Source: CAYNEO01 sp964396245 (GTDB lineage: Bacteria > Zixibacteria > MSB-5A5 > GN15 > FEB-12). Taken from it: a DNA stretch of 54,770 nt. A model generated the notes under the pieces. It did not search any database, was not told the origin of the DNA, and worked only from the letters and a program-made list of their open reading frames with translations. Made by a program: the position numbers and the translations under genes. Where the stretch lies: the NCBI GenBank assembly GCA_964396245.1, contig CAYNEO010000023.1, positions 1 to 54,770 on the forward strand, written 5' to 3'. Of the stretch, positions 9,783 to 17,005 are shown piece by piece (the first letter of the stretch is position 1; each line of letters opens with the position of its first letter).

Positions 9783-12577
9783 CCAAAGAAGAAGTCGAAA
9801 TCGGTTTTAGGGCTCACTGTCTTGAAATCCGTGGTTCGGCTGAAATCGAAGCGAAGGACGACGAAGTAGCCAAGGGCGACACGGATCCCGGTACCAAAAG
9901 AGCCAAGGAGTTGATCGAAGTGATCATCCCAGGCCGAGCCGACGTCGAAAAAGACCGCACCGCGGATACCGCGAAGGCCGAAGCCGCCGAACGGGAAACC
10001 GATCAGGAGGTCATCGATCAACGGGAAACGGAGCTCGTTGGAGGCGAAAACTACATTGCGATTATAGAATTCCCGGCGGCTGAATCCACGGAACGACCAG
10101 CTTCCGCCGAAGTATATGCGCTGCGGGTCGAGACCGGAGGAATGGTAACCGAAGAGCCGATTGGCGAAGGCTGAGAACCGGCCGAGCCGGAAATAGTGCC
10201 TGAAATCAGCCAAAACTATCCGGTTGTAGTTGCGCCCTTCGGACAGCGATGAGGTCAAACCAAGGGTAATGTTGTACCGTCTTCCCTCAATCGGACCCGT
10301 GATGTCCCAGAGCGAGTTGTCGTAAACCCATCGAACATAGTTGGTGACGAGAAATCCCTCGCGATCCACAAGCCCATAGCGACGGTCTTTCTTCGAATAG
10401 CGGGCAAGGGTCGTGAATTCTATCCGATGGAACTTGGAGAACGGGTAACTGAACAGGCTTATGACGCCCGCCTGCCGTTCTTCGTAGTACAGGTCGTAGT
10501 CATTGTAATATTCGTCATACAGGTGGTAAGCGCCCAGACCCCAGTTCAGCCGATCCTTCTTGTTTACATAAGTCACACCGAAATTGAACGAAGTCAGGAG
10601 TTCGGAGCTACTCTCGGCGGTGTTGGTCAGCAGAAAGTGAAATGCGTTATTCCCGAGGACATCCGACATTGCCAGCTGGACGCCGCCCATGGTACCATAG
10701 ACGGGATCATAGGCAATGGACGACTGAGCGATATCGAGCGAGTAGTCGTTTTCATATTTGACGGACGCCTGGCTGAACTTTCGATTGATTACGGCCGGTT
10801 TCCAGGGAGAGTCGATCACGGCGAACGGCTGTTCGACCGTCTCCGGTTCCTCGGGAAGTTCCATCTCATATATTTGATACGACTGATCCTGGTAACCGGT
10901 ATAGACCAGCTTAGAACCGTCGGACGCCAGCCGGGGTGACAGGGCGCCGGTGACATAGATGGACTGCCGGGTCAGGGTGCCGTTACTGTCGAGCAGATAC
11001 AGGTTGTAGGTGCCGCCCCGGTTGGATGAAAAATAGATGCCGTTGGGCGTAGCGTCCGGAGTCTGGTCCGTGTAATTTCCGAAGGTCAGTTGAGTGAGTT
11101 CACCCGAGGCGATATCGATGCGGTACAGGTTCAATGCCCCCTCCGGACCGTAGGCTCCCCTGTCGGATGAAAAGACGATGTGCGTACCATCAGGGGTGAA
11201 CGAAGGATCAGCATCGTTATAGATGTCATTCGTTACCTGGGTAAAGTCGCCGGTGCTCAGTTGCAGAAGATACAGATCGGCGAAACCATCCTTCTTGATT
11301 CCGGTAAATACAACCTGCCTGCCGTCGGGCGAGAGCCTCGGAGAACGCGCCGCAACGAGGTTTTCGAGATGATACCTCTGCCTGACACCGCCCTCGTTGA
11401 GGTCATAAATATTGATGATATCGGTTTCGTTTGACTTGGCCGAGAACACGATTTTGCCGGCGTCGTTGGCATCGATTCCGGAGCGAAGCAGGTAAAGCGA
11501 TTCAAATTTTCCCGAGCGTTCACCCTTTAACAGCGTCTTTACGCTGCCACCAAGGCTTCCGGCAGGTTTCATGTAGATTCCGGAGTAACCCATCCGGTTC
11601 GCTTTAAAGACGATCCAGTCGTTTTTACCGTGACCATCGTCCCACGTGATAGGAACGCCGGTTTCGGAGTACCCCTGCCTGGTCACCTGCTGCGATTCCA
11701 TTTTCGGGAGGCCAAGGTTCTTGATCTCGGGAAAATACGTCTTCTTGAGATGATACTCCCATTTACGGGAGACTTCCGCGAGATTATCGCCGAGGGTGAT
11801 CTTGACGATTTCATCGAAATTGTCGGCTTTGGGCCAGTTCTCGAAGATTCTCAGAAGCTTGTCCCGGCCATAGTATTCTTCGATGAAGCCGCAGATCGAC
11901 TGGCCAAGTTTGTACATAAAGAACGTCCCGCTCACGACGTAGAGGTTGGGAATCGGTATCAGTCGGCCGGATATAACCATATCCTTAACGATCATATCGG
12001 CCTCGGTGTCCCATTCGGTCGACCAGTGTTCGGCAAGTCCTTCAGTGAACCAGAGCGGCGGATAGGTAAAACGAATGCGCGAATGGCGGTCCACCACCGC
12101 GTCCAGCTTTGACAACGTGAACACGTGTACCAGTTCGTGACGGAGGACGTGTTCAAAATCGTGATAGGAGCCGTGGAAGGGTAAAACCACGCGGCCCTTC
12201 ATGAATTCGGTAAAGCCGCCTACCGCTTCGGGCAGGAGACTGGGAATGACATTGGTCTGGGAGAAATACAGCGGTGATGAATAGATGATCAGCGGGATTG
12301 ATCGACGCACTTCGTGGTTAAATTTCACCCGCAGGCTGTCGTATGAATCCTCGGCAATCCTGGCCGCTATCCGGGCCACTTCAGTTTCGGCGGTATAGAA
12401 GTAGATCCGGAAATGCTCGGTCGTCATGACCTGCCAGTCAAACTGGGTGTACTGGACCTTATTCTTGCCGAAGTAGTATTGCGCGCCGGCTGACGGGGCA
12501 AGCCCCAGCACTATCAGCAACCCAATGACAAGCAGAAATGCGGGCAAGCGCAGTTTTTGTAAGGAATGCCCGATCAT
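9770..12577 (-). CDS. Secreted gluzincin peptidase / TolB-propeller / Omp85-like barrel fusion
   Basis: From ATG 12577 the product has about 935 residues. It opens with a hydrophobic signal peptide cleaved near PSAGA-QYYFG. Residues about 45-260 resemble the peptidase MA family: HELVH (147-151) and a downstream FTEGLAEHW give an HExxH...E zinc site. A TolB/WD40-like propeller follows (SPDGRQVVFTG, TPDGTHIVFSSDRG, FSSNRGGTYNLYLLD). The last ~350 residues are beta-rich, contain GGSWSFRGF (824-832), the Omp85 R-G-F/Y motif, and end in a terminal Phe typical of outer-membrane barrels. I infer an outer-membrane-embedded protein with periplasmic or surface peptidase and propeller parts. A TTG start at 12679 would add 34 residues before the signal peptide and seems less likely. 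The substrate is unknown. Confidence 0.82.
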   Translation of the reverse strand: MIGHSLQKLRLPAFLLVIGLLIVLGLAPSAGAQYYFGKNKVQYTQFDWQVMTTEHFRIYFYTAETEVARIAARIAEDSYDSLRVKFNHEVRRSIPLIIYSSPLYFSQTNVIPSLLPEAVGGFTEFMKGRVVLPFHGSYHDFEHVLRHELVHVFTLSKLDAVVDRHSRIRFTYPPLWFTEGLAEHWSTEWDTEADMIVKDMVISGRLIPIPNLYVVSGTFFMYKLGQSICGFIEEYYGRDKLLRIFENWPKADNFDEIVKITLGDNLAEVSRKWEYHLKKTYFPEIKNLGLPKMESQQVTRQGYSETGVPITWDDGHGKNDWIVFKANRMGYSGIYMKPAGSLGGSVKTLLKGERSGKFESLYLLRSGIDANDAGKIVFSAKSNETDIINIYDLNEGGVRQRYHLENLVAARSPRLSPDGRQVVFTGIKKDGFADLYLLQLSTGDFTQVTNDIYNDADPSFTPDGTHIVFSSDRGAYGPEGALNLYRIDIASGELTQLTFGNYTDQTPDATPNGIYFSSNRGGTYNLYLLDSNGTLTRQSIYVTGALSPRLASDGSKLVYTGYQDQSYQIYEMELPEEPETVEQPFAVIDSPWKPAVINRKFSQASVKYENDYSLDIAQSSIAYDPVYGTMGGVQLAMSDVLGNNAFHFLLTNTAESSSELLTSFNFGVTYVNKKDRLNWGLGAYHLYDEYYNDYDLYYEERQAGVISLFSYPFSKFHRIEFTTLARYSKKDRRYGLVDREGFLVTNYVRWVYDNSLWDITGPIEGRRYNITLGLTSSLSEGRNYNRIVLADFRHYFRLGRFSAFANRLFGYHSSGLDPQRIYFGGSWSFRGFSRREFYNRNVVFASNELRFPLIDDLLIGFPFGGFGLRGIRGAVFFDVGSAWDDHFDQLLGSFGTGIRVALGYFVVLRFDFSRTTDFKTVSPKTDFDFFFGWNF

Positions 12578-12719
12578 GGAATCAACTCGGGTATGCAACA
12601 GGTCCTCTCTTCGTTCTAACAATATATATGACGGACGAGTTCGGGGGTTTGCATACTGTAAAATTCGACCCATTTCCAAAAAACCTTATTCTCTATACGG
12701 GCGAAATAACCGCTCGATG

Positions 12720-13712
12720 TTATAATTGTCTAATCCCTGTTGAAAATCCGCAGTTAGTACAGATGCCGTTCTTAACTCCGGAAGCCGTTGTCATATATCC
12801 GGTTCGTTTGATCAATAGTTGACCACAATGGGGGCAGAACGTATCCGATCCATCAGACGTGGCGACATTTCCAAGATAGACATACTTGAGCGATTTCCGG
12901 GCCATTTCCCGGGCTTTCAAAAGCGTGCTGACCGGCGTTCGCTCATGATCCATCTTGTAGCTCGGGTAGTACGCCGAGAAATGCAGCGGTATCATGTCGG
13001 ACACCGAAGCAACAAAGTCCACCAGTTTGTGGAGATCTTCGTCGGAGTCGTTTTCATGAGGTATGATGAGGTTCGTGATTTCGAGGTGGGCGGAGCTGTT
13101 GCCAACCATCCTGATTGCCTCGAGCACCGGTTCGAGCTTGCCCTTACAGACTCGCTTGTAGAATTGAGGATTCATCCCCTTGAGGTCGATATTCCACGCG
13201 TCCGTTACGTCGAGCATTTGCTCCAGCGGCTCAGGGTTGATATAACCGTTCGAGACCATAACCACTTTGAGTCCGGCTTTCTTTAGCAAGGGCGCTGCAT
13301 CCATGATATATTCGAACCAGACGACCGGCTCGGTATAGGTGAAAGCAACGCCGATCGAATCATATTTGGCCGCGGCCGTGACCAGATCTTCCGGCGAGAC
13401 ATAGAACGTACTGGTTTCTTCTTTCGATATCTGCCAGTTCTGGCAGTGCCGGCATCCGAGATTGCAGCAATTGGCCCCGGTGGAGACAATCTGGGTCCCG
13501 GGATAAAAATGATAGAGCGGTTTCTTTTCGATAGGATCGACAGCGAGTGTCACCAGCTCGCCGTAATTGCTCGTCACAAGCTCGCCGTCCTTATTGAAGC
13601 GAGCCCGACATACACCGAGCTTTCCGTCGGTCAGGCGGCACTCGACGGGGCACAGGTGACAGGCCACCTTGTTGTTTTCGAGCCTCTCGGCATATCGCGC
13701 AGGTACAATCAT
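12720..13712 (-). CDS. amrS: AmrS-like radical SAM protein (AmmeMemoRadiSam family)
   Basis: Radical S-adenosylmethionine enzyme of the family usually linked to AMMECR1 and Memo proteins; its chemical role is not settled. The 330 residues begin with a CHLCPVEC segment and a downstream Cys35 typical of this family. The radical SAM cluster motif CxxxCxxC is formed by Cys83, Cys87 and Cys90 (CNLGCRHC). A C-terminal zinc ribbon is formed by CPHC (293-296) and CTNC (318-321). AMMECR1 and Memo genes are not in the window. The gene begins 6 bp after the GT9-HAD fusion gene ends, so the two are probably co-transcribed. The family call is firm; the substrate is unknown. Confidence 0.9.
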   Translation of the reverse strand: MIVPARYAERLENNKVACHLCPVECRLTDGKLGVCRARFNKDGELVTSNYGELVTLAVDPIEKKPLYHFYPGTQIVSTGANCCNLGCRHCQNWQISKEETSTFYVSPEDLVTAAAKYDSIGVAFTYTEPVVWFEYIMDAAPLLKKAGLKVVMVSNGYINPEPLEQMLDVTDAWNIDLKGMNPQFYKRVCKGKLEPVLEAIRMVGNSSAHLEITNLIIPHENDSDEDLHKLVDFVASVSDMIPLHFSAYYPSYKMDHERTPVSTLLKAREMARKSLKYVYLGNVATSDGSDTFCPHCGQLLIKRTGYMTTASGVKNGICTNCGFSTGIRQL

Positions 13713-13718
13713 CGCTGT

Positions 13719-15293
13719 CTAACTCACCACATGTTTTACGGCGGACAGGAGATTTTCGAAGACGAGTTTTTCCCATGCCGGCGATGCGGCAAGCAGTGCT
13801 TTCGCCTCCTTTTCTCCGTGTCCGGTACGGACCATAAGGGACCGGGCCCCGATCACGCGCCCGAGACTGACATCATCGATCTTGTCGCCGATGACAATCG
13901 ATCGACGAAGGTCAATTCCCAGATCCCGGGCGGCCATTTCAGCCATTCCGGGCGCCGGCTTGCGGTACTCGCTTTCAACAGCGTACTGCGGAATCGCGCC
14001 GCCCCGGAAATAGGGACAGAAATAGACTCCATCGATGTCTACACCTGCCTGCCCGAGAAGTTCCAGCAGCCGGGCATTGACGCTTTCCACTTGTTCTACA
14101 GTCATATAGCCGCGGGCGACGCCTGACTGGTTGGATATGACCACGATTTGGAAACCGTTTTGCCGCGCCATCCTGAGAGCATCGACGGAGCCGGAGATCA
14201 ACTCGACCTGTTCGGGATCGGACAGGAAGTGTTTGTCGACGATAAGGGTGCCGTCGCGATCGACGAAGAGGGCTTTGACTGTGTTGATGCCCGAGCCAAG
14301 TAATTCGGCGGCGGTTTCATAAACCATGTTGGGGCTGATTCTCGTAAAGCAGTAGCGTTCTTCTCTCCAGCACGGCACCTGTCCGTGTATCGAACAGGGA
14401 CGGCAGAATTCATCGACCTGCACAACGCGGTCGAACAACCCTCGAGGGGCAAAACCGAGAGCCTGATGAGTCGGTCCGAAAACAGCAATGACAGGTGTGC
14501 CGACCGCTGACGCGAGATGCATAAGTCCGGAGTCGTTGCTAACGGCCAGACGACACTCATGCAGCAGCCGTGCCAACCGGTGCAGCGGTTCATTTACGAG
14601 TTGAATGAACTCCTTTTCCGGGAATGTATCCTGCAGACCGGGAACCAGATCATTTTCGGACGCCACTGCCCAAAAGACACGATAGCCGAGATGGTCATGT
14701 AGATGATGGGCGACTTCGGCAAACTTCTCTATTTCCCATTGCTTGTTGGGGTGAGCTGCTCCGGGGGCGATCAAGACAGATGGCGGCCCGTAGAAGTCGG
14801 CGGCGGACGATTCAGCTGCTTCAAGCGGCGCATGCAGAATCGGTCGTCGACAGTAAACATCGGCTCCAAGACTCTTTATGCATGAGTTGTACAGGTCGAT
14901 GGTATGGGGCCAGGTCTGAGGGATCCGCTTGTTTTTCCGCCGAGCAATCAGACGACGTTCCAGGCCGCGCTTTTGATACAGCGCTGTTCTATCGGCAGTG
15001 AGCATACGGCGGGCAAACCACGAACGCGGATTGCCGTGAAGGTCAATTATGCTGCTGAAGTGATTACGATCAAGCTGACGGAGGACATGAAGATATCCGG
15101 CGGTGCCGGCATCGTCAGGAAGGCAGACGATTTCATCGACGCCGTCCATCATCTCGACCACGGGCCGGAAGCGTTCCTTCGTGAGAAACACGAGATGTGA
15201 GTCGGGAAAGCTGAGTTTGAGGTTCAGTACCGCCGGAGAAGTAAGTATGACGTCACCGAGGGAACTGAAACGGATAACCAGTATCTTCTGCAT
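13719..15293 (-). CDS. Fusion of GT9 heptosyltransferase and GmhB-like HAD phosphatase
   Basis: 524 residues with two enzyme modules. Residues 1-335 are a glycosyltransferase family 9 domain (ADP-heptose:LPS heptosyltransferase type): RFSSLGDVILTSP at the start, PGAAHPNKQW (177-186), the NDSGLMHLA donor-site motif (253-261) and a four-Cys cluster (297, 300, 308, 315). Residues 338-524 are a HAD-IIIA domain like D-glycero-D-manno-heptose-1,7-bisphosphate phosphatase: DRDGT with Asp345/Asp347, SNQSG (388-392), Lys445 and GDKIDD (469-474). GmhB normally binds zinc through several Cys in its loop; only Cys426 remains here, so the loop is probably zinc-free. The fusion couples a late step of heptose precursor synthesis to its transfer. 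It starts directly at the end of uppP (0 bp), as part of an envelope operon. Confidence 0.9.
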   Translation of the reverse strand: MQKILVIRFSSLGDVILTSPAVLNLKLSFPDSHLVFLTKERFRPVVEMMDGVDEIVCLPDDAGTAGYLHVLRQLDRNHFSSIIDLHGNPRSWFARRMLTADRTALYQKRGLERRLIARRKNKRIPQTWPHTIDLYNSCIKSLGADVYCRRPILHAPLEAAESSAADFYGPPSVLIAPGAAHPNKQWEIEKFAEVAHHLHDHLGYRVFWAVASENDLVPGLQDTFPEKEFIQLVNEPLHRLARLLHECRLAVSNDSGLMHLASAVGTPVIAVFGPTHQALGFAPRGLFDRVVQVDEFCRPCSIHGQVPCWREERYCFTRISPNMVYETAAELLGSGINTVKALFVDRDGTLIVDKHFLSDPEQVELISGSVDALRMARQNGFQIVVISNQSGVARGYMTVEQVESVNARLLELLGQAGVDIDGVYFCPYFRGGAIPQYAVESEYRKPAPGMAEMAARDLGIDLRRSIVIGDKIDDVSLGRVIGARSLMVRTGHGEKEAKALLAASPAWEKLVFENLLSAVKHVVS

Positions 15294-16067
15294 TTACCAG
15301 AAAAGATACAGGCCGAAGAGGCCGGCAGCAAAGCAATAATAGCCAAAGTATTCGAAGCGACCCCGTCGGATGACGGCGAGCACGGCGTAAACCGCAATCA
15401 GGCCGGTGACAAAGGCGCAGGCGGCACCGACGACGTAGTGGCCGGCCATAGCGGCATCGAGTTGCGCCAGATTCTTGATCTTGAGTACGGTCGCACCGAG
15501 GATGGCGGGAATCACCAACAGAAACGAAAACTCGGCGGCTTTGGCCGGTTCGACGCCGGCAATCATTCCGGCGACGATGGTAGAGCCGGAACGGGAAATG
15601 CCCGGGAAGATGGCCATAGCCTGACCTAAACCCATGATCAGCGAAGACCCGGCTCCAACAGGTTTGATTCCATTTTTGAAGAAGCGCGAGACCACGAGGA
15701 TGGCGCCCGTGACGAGCAAGAAGAAGGACGTGAGCAGCGGCTCGGAGAAAGTCTGCTCGAAGAAATTTTCGAATAACACGCCGATGACACCGGCGGGGAC
15801 AGTGCCGATGATCAGAAAGATAATCAGTTTGCGTTCCTCCACCATGGCAGGGCGAAATAGTGACTCAATGAGCCTGAGTATCGTGGAACGGAAATAGACG
15901 AAAACCGAGAGGACCGTTCCAAGATGCACGATAACTTCGAAGGAAACACCGAAGTCATTCACGCCGAGGAGGGCCTGAGCCAGCACGAGGTGTCCCGAGG
16001 AAGAAACCGGTAGAAACTCGGTCAGTCCCTGCAGGATTCCGAGGATAACAGCATCGAAGAAGGTCAT
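15294..16067 (-). CDS. uppP: Undecaprenyl-diphosphatase UppP (BacA family)
   Basis: Integral membrane phosphatase recycling undecaprenyl diphosphate to the monophosphate carrier lipid for peptidoglycan and surface polysaccharide synthesis; also gives bacitracin tolerance. The 257 residues start with a helix followed by EFLPVSSSGHLV (17-28), then the second motif PGISRSGSTI near residue 155. Both signatures are intact and about 8 hydrophobic segments are evident. The ATG is unambiguous by homology to the family N-terminus. It has no normal Shine-Dalgarno sequence: a perfect 9-bp hairpin ends 6 nt before the ATG. It is followed without a gap by the GT9-HAD gene, consistent with a cell-envelope operon. 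Confidence 0.97.
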   Translation of the reverse strand: MTFFDAVILGILQGLTEFLPVSSSGHLVLAQALLGVNDFGVSFEVIVHLGTVLSVFVYFRSTILRLIESLFRPAMVEERKLIIFLIIGTVPAGVIGVLFENFFEQTFSEPLLTSFFLLVTGAILVVSRFFKNGIKPVGAGSSLIMGLGQAMAIFPGISRSGSTIVAGMIAGVEPAKAAEFSFLLVIPAILGATVLKIKNLAQLDAAMAGHYVVGAACAFVTGLIAVYAVLAVIRRGRFEYFGYYCFAAGLFGLYLFW

Positions 16068-16072
16068 GAAGT

Positions 16073-16096
16073 AAAAGCCCCGTCGAGCGGGGCTTT
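16073..16096 (-). terminator. Hairpin between the barrel-protein gene and uppP
   Basis: AAAGCCCCG and CGGGGCTTT form a perfect 9-bp stem with a TCGAG loop, 19 bp past the upstream gene's stop and ending only 6 nt before the uppP ATG. The T-run is short (TTTTACTT). It can be an intrinsic terminator, and in a read-through transcript it would cover the uppP ribosome-binding position. Confidence 0.75.
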
Positions 16097-16115
16097 ATGT
16101 CCGCAGCCAAAAGAT

Positions 16116-16763
16116 TTACATGACACTGATGTCGAGTCCGAGAAAGAGCCCGTCGTTTCCATCGAGCTGGAACTCTCCATAAGCGGAGAAGTTAGGAGAA
16201 ACTTGCCATTTCACGCCGCCATTGAACCCGAACTCGAGGTTGCTGTCCGAGCCGTCGCCCACAGGAGTGTCGAAGCTAAACCGTTCAAGGCGAATATTGA
16301 AACGACCGTATGGTGACAAGGTCGTACCGCCTCTCAACAAGAACGGATAGGAACCGATGACATCTCCGCCCAGCTCGAGAACCGAGGCGTTGTCCATATC
16401 GAGGAACTCGAAGATAGCTCCGACAGCCATCTCAAAGGGCGGTTTCTTGCCGACATCGTTCATGCTCCATATCTGGTACTGCAGGTCGGCGCCGAATACG
16501 AGCTGTACATCGGCATTATCACCCGGGTCGTAGCCACCAAGGCGCAGTCTGCCCGTCATGTACGTTGACAGTCCGTAGGTGAAGGAGCCGTGGAACGAGG
16601 TAGCGTCGGCAATTCCGATACCGCCGCCAAATGCGGCCTTTCCCTGGCCGATGGCCTGGGCGGTGGAGAGATTGCCGAACATCGAACCGAAGGCGTCGAT
16701 GGCAAAGGCATCAAAGGCCAGGAACGATACCAGTACGAGAGTCAGTAGAAGAATCTTCTTCAT
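16116..16763 (-). CDS. Small outer-membrane beta-barrel protein, family unknown
   Basis: 215 residues with a clear signal peptide (MKKILLLTLVLVSFLAFDAFA, cut near AFA-IDAF). The mature part shows alternating hydrophobic/polar strands with aromatic and Gly residues (FGFNGGVKWQVSPNFSAYGE, FGADLQYQIWSMNDV), consistent with an 8- to 10-stranded barrel of the OmpA/OmpW size class. I cannot place it in a named family. It is monocistronic or leads uppP, with a hairpin 19 bp after its stop. It is transcribed divergently from the NSS transporter across a 242-bp region rich in inverted repeats. Confidence 0.8.
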   Translation of the reverse strand: MKKILLLTLVLVSFLAFDAFAIDAFGSMFGNLSTAQAIGQGKAAFGGGIGIADATSFHGSFTYGLSTYMTGRLRLGGYDPGDNADVQLVFGADLQYQIWSMNDVGKKPPFEMAVGAIFEFLDMDNASVLELGGDVIGSYPFLLRGGTTLSPYGRFNIRLERFSFDTPVGDGSDSNLEFGFNGGVKWQVSPNFSAYGEFQLDGNDGLFLGLDISVM

Positions 16764-16835
16764 AGTCTATCCCTTTTCTTAGTAGAAGGTGCATTTCAGA
16801 TTTTTGGCTCCAAAAAGTCGGCTGTCCCGAGGACA

Positions 16836-16874
16836 GTCAACTAAAAAAGCACGCCCGTTTTTTATTTAGTTGAC
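16836..16874. repeat. AT-rich inverted repeat in the divergent control region
   Basis: GTCAACTAAA (16836-16845) and TTTAGTTGAC (16865-16874) are perfect inverted arms; A and T runs next to them can extend the pairing. The right arm overlaps the candidate -35 of the transporter promoter. A smaller stem (CTGTCC-CGA-GGACAG) adjoins it on the left. Likely a regulator site or cruciform between the divergent genes. Confidence 0.55.
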
Positions 16875-16897
16875 AAGACGGACAACGCGCTTATTAC
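16870..16897 (+). promoter_or_regulatory. Candidate sigma-70-type promoter for the NSS transporter
   Basis: TTGACA at 16870-16875, a 16-bp spacer and TATTAC at 16892-16897. The -35 is perfect and the -10 matches four of six bases. It is about 109 bp upstream of the transporter ATG on the plus strand and overlaps the right arm of the inverted repeat. Confidence 0.45.
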
Positions 16898-17005
16898 TTC
16901 GCAGGTAATTGATTCGTTCGCATCGCGTTGCTGCGTCTTTCCTTCTTCCCTTTAGGTATCGGCAGCACCGAAAGAAACTCCATATCAGGCATCTGGAGGC
17001 ATAGC

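Noticed and set aside
12578..12679. TTG start adding 34 residues to the peptidase-barrel fusion
   Set aside because: It would put basic and polar residues before the signal peptide, and the start codon is weak. Not ruled out.
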